Shown piece after piece: positions 6,831-12,907 of a stretch of 12,907 bases of DNA. The stretch comes from Oscillospiraceae bacterium. Its GTDB lineage: Bacteria; Bacillota; Clostridia; Oscillospirales; Acutalibacteraceae. Below the pieces are notes generated by a model that saw only the letters and a list, made by a program, of their open reading frames with translations, was not told where the DNA came from and ran no database searches. The DNA lies in the NCBI GenBank assembly GCA_902797915.1, contig CADBUK010000116.1, positions 1-12,907 of the forward strand, written 5' to 3'. How positions within the stretch are numbered: the stretch's first letter is position 1; every line of letters starts with the position of its first letter. Position numbers and translations under genes: made by a program.

Positions 6831-7925
6831 ATGAAAAAGAAGCGCTTTTATAAAAACAAGGCGCGCAACCAACACTGGACGGAACCCGAAACCGGCAGGG
6901 AAATTGATTTTGCGGAAAAGTATAACGAGCCCGAGGGCACGGGTATTTATTCCGACAAGTTTGATTACCTGCGTCCCAAAACCAAAAAGAAAAGGCAGTA
7001 CAAGGCTAAGTTTAAAAAGCTCGGCAAGGTGCTTGCCGCCGTTTTAATCGGCTTTCTTGTTATGGGCGTCGGCTATACGGGAATGGACGTTTATATGCAG
7101 CGTAACGCAATGCCTTCCTCGTCAGGCACTGAGGATGACGGCGGCGCCGCAATGAATGAGGTTGCGCTGAATTTAAAATCAAAATATGTTGAAAGCATTT
7201 CGTTTGACGGCGGCGTTATGCTGCAGTCGGTTATATCCGACGCGACGGAGGGCGGCTATAACAGCGTAACCCTTGACTTGAAGCGCAGCGAAGGCTCCGT
7301 CGGCTATAAAAGCAGGCTTGCCGCGGTGGACACCTACGGCGCAGTCGCTTTTCCCGCGGGCAATCTTAAAGCCTCGGTTGAAACGCTTAAAAGCAACGAT
7401 ATTCTTACGGTGGGCAGGGTTTATTGCTATCTTGACAACCTTGTTCCGTCGCAGGACAGCTCAGCCGCCGTGCTGGACAGCAATTCAATTCCTTACACCG
7501 ACGGTAGAAACAATACTTATCTTAACCCCGACTCACAGACGGCTTACAAATATATCAAGGATATTATCCTTGAGGCTTATGAAATGGGCATTACGGTTTT
7601 TGTGCTTGACGGCGTTGATTTGCCCGAGGCGGTTTCAGAGCAGTATAACGACGGCTTTGATTACCTTGCCGCAAGGCTCTATGCGGACTTGGGCACGGAA
7701 ATTAAGCTTCTGCGTGCGGTCAACGTTACCGTCAGCAGTAAAACGGTTTATGATGAGGACGGCGACGTTATTGAGGAAGGCTCGGTTTCGGCAGATATTG
7801 AAAAAAAGCTTTCCGACGATATCGGCAGCAACGCCGTTTATTTCATAAAAACAAATGCTGATTTATCAGCAGCAAAGGAAGGGCTTGACAGTGCCGCAGT
7901 CAGCTCGTATATTCTTTCCGAATAA
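6831..7925 (+). CDS. Membrane-anchored glycoside hydrolase-like protein (DUF4015-like), function unknown
   Basis: A 364-residue protein with a highly basic cytosolic N-terminus (1-65), one membrane segment (about 66-88), a small Ser/Asp/Gly linker, and an exported domain from about 118. The exported part resembles the DUF4015 putative glycoside-hydrolase barrel: YNSVTLDLKRSEGSVGYKS (143-161), a DILTVGRVYCYLD strand (190-202), NTYLNPDSQTAYKYIKDI (228-245), and ITVFVLDGVDLP (254-265), where that family usually has a DYVRFP-like end. The acidic/aromatic tip of that last motif is changed, so catalysis is doubtful. Its start is 14 nt after rpe with a poor SD (AGAGTGA), and its stop TAA directly precedes the next gene's RBS. 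A non-catalytic cell-wall role is possible, but nothing in the sequence proves it. Confidence 0.6.
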   Translation: MKKKRFYKNKARNQHWTEPETGREIDFAEKYNEPEGTGIYSDKFDYLRPKTKKKRQYKAKFKKLGKVLAAVLIGFLVMGVGYTGMDVYMQRNAMPSSSGTEDDGGAAMNEVALNLKSKYVESISFDGGVMLQSVISDATEGGYNSVTLDLKRSEGSVGYKSRLAAVDTYGAVAFPAGNLKASVETLKSNDILTVGRVYCYLDNLVPSQDSSAAVLDSNSIPYTDGRNNTYLNPDSQTAYKYIKDIILEAYEMGITVFVLDGVDLPEAVSEQYNDGFDYLAARLYADLGTEIKLLRAVNVTVSSKTVYDEDGDVIEEGSVSADIEKKLSDDIGSNAVYFIKTNADLSAAKEGLDSAAVSSYILSE

Positions 7926-7931
7926 TGCGGC

Positions 7932-7938
7932 AAGAGGT
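7932..7938 (+). promoter_or_regulatory. Ribosome-binding site that fixes the start of the cadherin-like gene
   Basis: AAGAGGT (7932-7938) lies 7 nt before ATG 7946. The in-frame ATG at 7925 is upstream of this SD and would add seven residues (MRQEVNF) before an otherwise textbook signal peptide. ATG 7946 is therefore preferred. Confidence 0.75.
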
Positions 7939-7945
7939 AAATTTT

Positions 7946-8833
7946 ATGAAAAAGATTTTTACAGGGCTGCTTGCTTTTATGGTGGTTTTAACCGCCGCGT
8001 TCAGTGCAAGCGCCGCAACTGCGCCTATTGCTGACGCACCGTATCTGGAGGATATTTCCTTTTCAAATGCGCAGATAGACGGCGGCTTTGCGCAGGGTAA
8101 AACAGAGTTTACGTTAACCCTTGCAAACCCGAGCGAAAGCGCGGTTGTTGCAAATTATAAAATCAGCGGCGAGGCAAGCGTTTTTATTGATTACGTTTAT
8201 GCTGCAAATCAGCAGGACGGCGTCGTTGTAACCCTGAATTTCACAAACGGCAGCGTTATTTACCGCTTTATGTATTCAAACAATCAGGAGCTTGCGGTTA
8301 ACAGCAACGCAAATCTTGCCGATATTACCTGCGAATACGGCGAGCTTCAGCCCGCTGTTAATGACAGGGATACGGTTTATAAGCTCTATATTCCAAGCGA
8401 TTTAACGTTGCTGAACATTACGCCCGTTACGGCTGACGTAGGCGCGGTCTGCACGCCTGTTACGGGTATGGAGCTGCGCGAGGACCAAACCCCTGAAATC
8501 CCGCTGACCGTTGTTGCGTCTGACGGCACCACCAAAAAGTACACCCTTAAAATTAAGAGGGTGGACAAAACCGTTGCCGAAATAAAAGAGGAAATGCAGC
8601 AGGAGGGCTTTACCTCCTTTGTAGCGGGCGAGCTTTTTTATCAGAAGCCTAATTTTATTATTTCAATCGGCGCCGTGCTCGGCGGGCTGATAGTTTTCGC
8701 GGTTGCCTTTTCCACCATCAGAAAGGCTGTTGTTAACCCTTATGATGAGGATGAGCCCGAATTTTACGCAGTGCCCGAGCTTGAGGAAGAGCCTGAGCCT
8801 GAAGAGGAAAATGAGGAAAGCGACGCGCAATAA
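7946..8833 (+). CDS. Secreted, C-terminally membrane-anchored cadherin-like beta-sandwich protein with acidic tail
   Basis: A 295-residue surface protein of unknown function. Residues 1-23 form a clear signal peptide (MKKIF, a hydrophobic core, then a likely cleavage after ASA). Two beta-rich regions follow, about 33-115 and 123-205. The second has the pattern of cadherin-like beta-sandwich domains (PF12733 type): a start such as LTLLNITPVTADVG, hydrophobic strands, and an ending TVVASDGTTKKYTLKIKR. A transmembrane helix spans about 237-258, and the last 37 residues form a strongly acidic tail (PELEEEPEPEEENEES) that should be cytosolic. There is no sortase motif. It lies between the glycoside-hydrolase-like gene and mgtE in one apparent transcript, suggesting an envelope or scaffold role; that is inference. 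Confidence 0.7.
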   Translation: MKKIFTGLLAFMVVLTAAFSASAATAPIADAPYLEDISFSNAQIDGGFAQGKTEFTLTLANPSESAVVANYKISGEASVFIDYVYAANQQDGVVVTLNFTNGSVIYRFMYSNNQELAVNSNANLADITCEYGELQPAVNDRDTVYKLYIPSDLTLLNITPVTADVGAVCTPVTGMELREDQTPEIPLTVVASDGTTKKYTLKIKRVDKTVAEIKEEMQQEGFTSFVAGELFYQKPNFIISIGAVLGGLIVFAVAFSTIRKAVVNPYDEDEPEFYAVPELEEEPEPEEENEESDAQ

Positions 8834-8874
8834 AGCGCAAGTTAATTATTGATATAAAGAAGGGAAGTGAGCAC

Positions 8875-10254
8875 TTGGATTTTGAAGAAATGCTGGAGCA
8901 GGTAGAGCAGCTTTACGAGGAAAAGAAAATCGGAGAGCTGAAGGCTTTGCTTAACGAGATGAATCCTGCCGATATAGCGCAGCTGCTTGAGGAGCTTGAT
9001 AACGAAAAAACGCGAGTGTTCTTTTTCCGAATGTTAACCAAGGAAAACGCTGCGGACACCTTCGTTGAATTTGACAGCGATACGCAGGAAGACCTTATCC
9101 GCGCTTTTTCGGATACTGAGCTTCGTGCCGTGCTGGATGAGATATATGTCGATGACGCGGCGGATATTATTGAGGAAATGCCCGCAACCCTTGTTAAAAG
9201 AATTCTGCGTAACACAGACCCTGAAACAAGGCTTGCAATCAACACAATTCTGAAATATCCCGAGGACTCCGCGGGCTCGATTATGACCCCCGAGTTCGTT
9301 GACCTTAAAAAAGATATGACGGTTGAGGACGCGTTTAAGCGTATCAGGCGTCAGGGTGTAGATAAGGAAACAATTTATACCTGCTATGTAACCGACGCTT
9401 CGCGCCACCTTATCGGCGTTACTACCGTAAAAGAGCTTCTTTTGCACGAATATGAGGACGTTATCAGCGATTTTATGGAAACCAACGTTATCTCCATAAA
9501 CACTCTGGAGGACCAGGAAAACGCCTCAATCCTTATGTCAAAGTACGACTTCCTTGCAATGCCCGTTGTTGATATGGAAAACAGGCTTGTGGGTATCATC
9601 ACTATTGACGACGTTATCGACGTTATTCAGGAGGAAAATACAGAGGATATCCAAAAGATGAACGCTATGCTTCCCACGGAGAAGGTTTATCTTAAAACCT
9701 CTGTTTTTGAAACCTGGCGAAGCCGCTTCCCGTGGTTGCTGCTTCTTATGGTTTCCGCAACCTTTACGGGCTCAATTATTACAACCTTTGAGGACAAGCT
9801 TGCAACGCTTACAATCCTTACCGCGTTTATCCCTATGCTTATGGATACGGGCGGTAATTCGGGCGGTCAGGCAAGCGTAACGGTTATCCGCGCAATGTCG
9901 CTCAGTGAAATTGAGTTCCGCGATTATTTCCGCGTTGTGTGGAAGGAAATCAGGGTTGGCTTCGCTTGCGGTTTATCCCTTGCCGCAGTTAATTTTATAA
10001 AAATCTGGGTTGTGGACAGAATGCTGTTCAAGAACGACGAAATAACGCTGCTTATTGACTTGGCAATCTGCCTCACGCTTGTTGTTGAAATTGTGTTTGC
10101 AAAATTCATCGGCTGTTCGCTGCCGATGCTCGCAAAGAAAATCGGGTTTGACCCCGCGGTTATGTCCTCACCGTTCATTACAACAATTGTTGATGCGGTG
10201 TCGCTTCTCGTGTTCTTCGGAATTTCAACTGCGGTAATACCTCAGCTTCATTAA
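8875..10254 (+). CDS. mgtE: Magnesium transporter/channel MgtE
   Basis: A 459-residue full-length MgtE, a homodimeric Mg2+ channel of the inner membrane gated by cytosolic Mg2+. The N-terminal superhelical domain (1-130) includes EMNPADIAQLLEELD (28-42). Two CBS domains follow (about 137-195 and 203-256), then a plug-helix region, then five membrane helices (about 285-306, 311-338, 358-378, 393-418, 433-455). MLMDTGGNSGGQASVTVIRA (321-340) is the signature TM2 motif. D440 in TIVD aligns with the pore aspartate D432 of T. thermophilus MgtE. The start is TTG 8875, supported by AAGGGAAG (8860-8867) 7 nt upstream; the next in-frame ATG (8890) would cost five residues. The 41-nt gap upstream holds no room for an M-box riboswitch. 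Confidence 0.96.
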   Translation: MDFEEMLEQVEQLYEEKKIGELKALLNEMNPADIAQLLEELDNEKTRVFFFRMLTKENAADTFVEFDSDTQEDLIRAFSDTELRAVLDEIYVDDAADIIEEMPATLVKRILRNTDPETRLAINTILKYPEDSAGSIMTPEFVDLKKDMTVEDAFKRIRRQGVDKETIYTCYVTDASRHLIGVTTVKELLLHEYEDVISDFMETNVISINTLEDQENASILMSKYDFLAMPVVDMENRLVGIITIDDVIDVIQEENTEDIQKMNAMLPTEKVYLKTSVFETWRSRFPWLLLLMVSATFTGSIITTFEDKLATLTILTAFIPMLMDTGGNSGGQASVTVIRAMSLSEIEFRDYFRVVWKEIRVGFACGLSLAAVNFIKIWVVDRMLFKNDEITLLIDLAICLTLVVEIVFAKFIGCSLPMLAKKIGFDPAVMSSPFITTIVDAVSLLVFFGISTAVIPQLH

Positions 10255-10262
10255 AATTTTAC

Positions 10263-10288
10263 AGGCGCTCCGTCAGGGGCGCCTTTTT
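10263..10288 (+). terminator. Intrinsic terminator after mgtE
   Basis: AGGCGCTCC (10263-10271) pairs with GGGGCGCCT (10276-10284), with one G-U pair and a GTCA loop, followed by a T run ending at 10288. It starts 9 nt after the mgtE stop codon and closes the rpe-mgtE unit. Confidence 0.9.
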
Positions 10289-10306
10289 ATTTGGTATATT
10301 TATATA

Positions 10307-10335
10307 TTGTAATTAATAATCCTTTGTGTTAAAAT
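10307..10335 (+). promoter_or_regulatory. sigma-A type promoter for the ABC-F gene (extended -10)
   Basis: TTGTAA (10307-10312) and TAAAAT (10330-10335) are 17 bp apart. TG at 10327-10328 gives an extended -10. The leader is about 30 nt, and AGGAGG (10359-10364) lies 7 nt before the ATG. The leader is too short for the attenuator found ahead of antibiotic-resistance ABC-F genes. Confidence 0.65.
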
Positions 10336-10371
10336 AGCAGGCGTTATCGAAATAAATCAGGAGGCGGAACT

Positions 10372-11991
10372 ATGATTCAGGCAAGTAATGTAACTGTTCA
10401 GTTCGGCGGCAGGGCTCTGTTTGAAAGGGTTAACGTGCTTTTTTCAGCGGGCAACTGCTACGGCATTATCGGCGCAAACGGCGCGGGTAAATCCACCTTT
10501 TTAAAGGTGCTCAGCGGCGAGCTTGAGCCGCAGAAGGGCGAGGTTATTATCACTCCCGGCGAGCGTCTTTCCGTTCTGGAGCAGGACCACTTTAAATATG
10601 ACGAATACGAAGTAGTGCGCACGGTGCTTATGGGCAACCCGCGCCTTATTGAGATTATGGAGGAAAAGGACGCGCTTTACGCAAAGCCCGATTTCTCCGA
10701 GGAGGACGGTATCCGCGCAGGCGAGCTTGAGGCGGAGTTTGCGGATTTGGACGGCTGGAATGCAGAGTCCGACGCAGAGTTTATGCTCAACAAGCTCGGC
10801 GTTGGCGACGAGTACCATTATCTTACAATGGCGGAGCTGCCGTCCGATTTAAAGGTTAAGGTTTTGCTTGCAAAAGCGCTTTTCGGCAACCCCGATATTT
10901 TGCTGCTTGACGAGCCTACCAACCACCTTGATTTGTCCGCAATCCGCTGGCTTGAAAATTTCCTGCTTGATTTTGAAAACACCGTTATCGTTGTTTCGCA
11001 CGACCGTTATTTCTTAAATAAGGTCTGCACGCATATCTGCGACGTTGATTTCGGCAAAATTCAGATGTATGCGGGTAACTACGATTTCTGGTATGAATAT
11101 ACCCAGATGCGCCAGCGCCAGCAGCGCGACCAGAACAAAAAGAACGAGCAGAAGATTAAGGAGCTGCAGGAATTCATTCAGCGTTTCTCTGCAAACGCTT
11201 CCAAGTCCAAGCAGGCAACAAGCCGTAAAAAGCAGCTTGACGCGCTTGAGATGATTGAAATGCCCGTTTCCTCACGCCGTTTCCCTTACGTTGACTTTAA
11301 GCCTGACAGGGAGTGCGGCAACGATTTGCTCCGTGTTGACCATATTTCAAAAACTATCGGCGACCGCAAGGTGCTTGACGACGTTTCGTTTATTATTCAT
11401 CCGAGGGAGAAGGTTGCTTTCGTCGGCTCGGACGCCGTTGCAAAAACAACTCTTTTCAAAATTCTGATGGGCGAGATGGAGCCCGACGAGGGCGAATTCA
11501 AATGGGGTGTAACAACCTCGCAAAGCTATTTCCCGAGCGATAACAGCGAGTATTTTGACGGCTGTGATTTAAGCCTTGTTGACTGGCTTCGTCAGTTTAC
11601 AACCCTTATTCTTGAGGCTGATTTAAGAAGCTGGCTCGGCAGAATGCTGTTCAGCGGCGATGAGGCGCTTAAAAAGGCAAGCGTGCTTTCGGGCGGCGAG
11701 CGTGTTCGCTGTATGCTCTGCAAAATGATGCTTTCGGGCGCAAATGTGCTCATTCTTGACGAGCCCACCAACCACCTTGACCTTGAGTCAATCACGGCGC
11801 TTAACAACGGTCTTATCCGTTACCCCGAAACCGTGCTCTTCACTTCGCACGACCACCAGTTTATTCAGACTATTGCCGACCGCGTAATTGAAATTGCAGA
11901 CGGCGGTATTACCGATTTCAAGGGTACTTATGACGACTTCATTGAAAGCTTTGATGAGGAAAAGCTTAAAAAGTACCGCAGCACCTATTAA
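10372..11991 (+). CDS. ABC-F family ATPase, YkpA/YbiT type, with one degenerate ATP site
   Basis: A 539-residue soluble protein with two ABC ATPase domains and no membrane segment, as in the ABC-F proteins that act on the ribosome. NBD1 has Walker A GANGAGKST (34-42), Walker B LLLDEPTNHLDL and an H-loop histidine H210. NBD2 has signature LSGGER (439-444), Walker B with D463-E464, and H493. The linker (about 236-300) is basic and helical (QMRQRQQRDQNKKNEQ), as expected for the tRNA-interacting arm. In NBD1 the signature is LPSDLK (156-161) in place of LSGGQ. In NBD2 the Walker A is GSDAVAKTT (352-360), with both inner glycines replaced by alanine. Overall similarity is closest to B. subtilis YkpA as I recall it. 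A housekeeping translation role is more likely than resistance. The HD gene follows after one base. Confidence 0.92.
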   Translation: MIQASNVTVQFGGRALFERVNVLFSAGNCYGIIGANGAGKSTFLKVLSGELEPQKGEVIITPGERLSVLEQDHFKYDEYEVVRTVLMGNPRLIEIMEEKDALYAKPDFSEEDGIRAGELEAEFADLDGWNAESDAEFMLNKLGVGDEYHYLTMAELPSDLKVKVLLAKALFGNPDILLLDEPTNHLDLSAIRWLENFLLDFENTVIVVSHDRYFLNKVCTHICDVDFGKIQMYAGNYDFWYEYTQMRQRQQRDQNKKNEQKIKELQEFIQRFSANASKSKQATSRKKQLDALEMIEMPVSSRRFPYVDFKPDRECGNDLLRVDHISKTIGDRKVLDDVSFIIHPREKVAFVGSDAVAKTTLFKILMGEMEPDEGEFKWGVTTSQSYFPSDNSEYFDGCDLSLVDWLRQFTTLILEADLRSWLGRMLFSGDEALKKASVLSGGERVRCMLCKMMLSGANVLILDEPTNHLDLESITALNNGLIRYPETVLFTSHDHQFIQTIADRVIEIADGGITDFKGTYDDFIESFDEEKLKKYRSTY

Positions 11992-11992
11992 T

Positions 11993-12682
11993 ATGACAAA
12001 GGAAACCTTTGAACTGCTTGAGGGCTATATGCTTTCCTGTATGGAGGACAGCGCCCACGATAAGCAGCATATTTACCGCGTGCTTTATAACGCGCTTGAA
12101 ATTGCCGCCGCAGAGCCGCAAACGGATTATGATATTCTGATTGCCGCCTGCCTGCTTCACGACATCGGCAGGAAGGAGCAGTTTGAAAATCCCGCACTGT
12201 GTCATGCTCAGGTCGGAGCAAAAAAGGCGTATGATTTCCTGACTGCAAACGGCTTCGGCGAGGGCTTTGCAGGCGCGGTTTCACACTGCATAAGTACCCA
12301 CCGCTTCAGAAGCGATAATCAGCCGAAAACGCTTGAGGCGAAAATTCTGTTTGACGCGGATAAGCTTGACGCTTCAGGCACAATGGGCGTTGCGCGCACC
12401 CTGCTTTATAACGGCGCAGAGGGCGAGCCGCTTTATTCCGTTGATGAAAACGGCTATGTGCTTGACGGCACGGACGAGGAAACCCCTTCGTTTTTTCAGG
12501 AGTATAAATTCAAGCTTGAAAAGCTTTATTCCCGCTTTCTGACGGAAAAGGGGCAGGAGCTTGCGAACGAACGCCGCGCCTCTGCGGTTTCGTTTTATGA
12601 AAGTATGCTTGCCGAAACCAAGCCCTATTACGAAAGCGGCAAGGAAAGATTAAAGAAATTAATAGCGGAAGAAAGTCGTTAA
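11993..12682 (+). CDS. HD-domain phosphohydrolase (YpgQ/YedJ-like)
   Basis: A 229-residue cytosolic HD-superfamily protein. Putative metal ligands are H26 (in HDKQHIYRV, 22-30), the HD pair H56-D57 (LLHDIGR, 54-60), and an aspartate of DADKLDA (121-127). The THRF and LEAKILFDADKLDASG segments match the YpgQ/YedJ group, some members of which hydrolyse nucleoside triphosphates. The substrate here is unknown. ATG 11993 is one base after the ABC-F stop (TAA-T-ATG), without its own strong SD, so translation is probably coupled. An open frame extends upstream to 11888, but that part lies entirely inside the ABC-F gene in another frame. The C-terminal about 60 residues are charged and helical. The stop codon is inside the terminator stem. 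Confidence 0.9.
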   Translation: MTKETFELLEGYMLSCMEDSAHDKQHIYRVLYNALEIAAAEPQTDYDILIAACLLHDIGRKEQFENPALCHAQVGAKKAYDFLTANGFGEGFAGAVSHCISTHRFRSDNQPKTLEAKILFDADKLDASGTMGVARTLLYNGAEGEPLYSVDENGYVLDGTDEETPSFFQEYKFKLEKLYSRFLTEKGQELANERRASAVSFYESMLAETKPYYESGKERLKKLIAEESR

Positions 12683-12704
12683 GGATTTCCTTAACGGCTT
12701 TTTT
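12675..12704 (+). terminator. Intrinsic terminator overlapping the HD gene's stop codon
   Basis: GTCGTTAAGG (12675-12684) pairs with CCTTAACGGC (12689-12698), with one U-G pair and an ATTT loop, followed by six T (12699-12704). The last two codons and the stop TAA (12680-12682) form the 5' arm. Confidence 0.9.
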
Positions 12705-12705
12705 A

Positions 12706-12735
12706 TTGACGGATTATTATGTTTAATGTTATAAT
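12706..12735 (+). promoter_or_regulatory. sigma-A type promoter for the zinc-ribbon gene (extended -10)
   Basis: TTGACG (12706-12711) and consensus TATAAT (12730-12735) are 18 bp apart, with TG at 12727-12728 making an extended -10. It starts just after the preceding T run. It is followed by AAGGGAGA (12752-12759), 7 nt before the next ATG. Confidence 0.8.
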
Positions 12736-12766
12736 ATAAAAAATGATTTTTAAGGGAGAATTTTTT

Positions 12767-12907
12767 ATGAATTGTAAAAACTGTAACGCTCCGATTCCGG
12801 AGGGCTTCCGTTTCTGCACAAATTGCGGAACACCTGTTGAACAGCCGACTGTTCAGCAGCCTGTTAACGAACAACCCGCACAGCCTGTTTATGCTGCACC
12901 GCCTGTA
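12767..12907 (+). CDS. Zinc-ribbon protein, 5' portion (partial at right edge)
   Basis: Forty-seven residues are visible before the window ends. They begin with a compact zinc ribbon, C3-x2-C6-x10-C17-x2-C20 (CKNC ... CTNCG), typical of bacterial zinc-ribbon domains found at the N-terminus of otherwise unrelated, often membrane-attached proteins. From residue 25 the sequence turns into a Pro/Gln/Val-rich low-complexity linker. The remaining domain, which would reveal the function, lies outside the window. The start is supported by a good SD and a strong promoter just upstream. Confidence 0.8.
   Translation, partial: MNCKNCNAPIPEGFRFCTNCGTPVEQPTVQQPVNEQPAQPVYAAPPV

Noticed and set aside
7318..7848. 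176-codon open frame in another frame within the glycoside-hydrolase-like gene
   Set aside because: Its translation is rich in Arg, Thr and Leu with no domain pattern, as expected for a frame shadow. The host frame has a TM segment and a plausible domain.
8834..8874. Possible M-box Mg2+ riboswitch before mgtE
   Set aside because: The gap is only 41 nt with no room for the aptamer, and no stable stem or terminator is visible in it.
10336..10371. Attenuator or leader peptide ahead of the ABC-F gene, as in antibiotic-resistance ABC-F genes
   Set aside because: The leader is about 30 nt with no hairpin pair or small ORF. The protein looks like the housekeeping YkpA/YbiT group.
11888..11992. Longer N-terminus for the HD-domain protein starting inside the ABC-F gene
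   Set aside because: The added 35 residues lie wholly within ABC-F coding sequence in another frame and do not resemble HD proteins. ATG 11993 gives the family's usual N-terminus.

Overview
The window reads as a stretch of ordinary chromosome from a low-to-mid GC Gram-positive bacterium. It is most likely a gut Clostridia member of the Oscillospiraceae/Ruminococcaceae type. The reasons are purine-rich Shine-Dalgarno sites before most genes, a Clostridia/Bacillus-style ABC-F protein (YkpA/YbiT type), QueH rather than only QueG, U-tailed intrinsic terminators, and a TGTAGGGG-hairpin intergenic element of a sort I recall from such genomes. The taxonomic call is inference. All genes I accept lie on the + strand. 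I see no rRNA, tRNA, CRISPR array, insertion sequence or phage gene.

Layout. (1) 2-2775: the 3' end of queH, then rarA, nth and a shikimate-kinase-like gene, closely spaced and partly overlapping: tRNA modification, replication-fork/recombination maintenance, base-excision repair and a small P-loop kinase. (2) 2779-4367: guaB with its own promoter and terminator. (3) 4392-6080: a membrane-anchored divergent glycerophosphodiester phosphodiesterase overlapping a nitroreductase-family gene by one base, closed by a terminator that follows a short heptad-like repeat. (4) 6086-10288: a strong promoter, then rpe, a membrane-anchored glycoside-hydrolase-like protein (DUF4015-like), a secreted/anchored cadherin-like beta-sandwich protein with an acidic tail, and the Mg2+ channel/transporter mgtE, ended by a terminator. 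(5) 10307-12704: a promoter, an ABC-F ATPase and an HD-domain phosphohydrolase one base apart, and a terminator whose stem contains the HD gene's stop codon. (6) 12706-12907: a promoter and the 5' end of a zinc-ribbon protein cut by the window edge.

Most genes are housekeeping, and I do not see a convincing new multi-gene system. The points most worth a second look are: an ABC-F protein in which one of the two composite ATP sites is degenerate on both faces while the other is intact; a shikimate-kinase-like protein lacking a key substrate arginine and two conserved loop motifs; a GDPD with altered catalytic-core motifs; two envelope proteins of unknown role placed between rpe and mgtE; and two short intergenic repeat-like elements.
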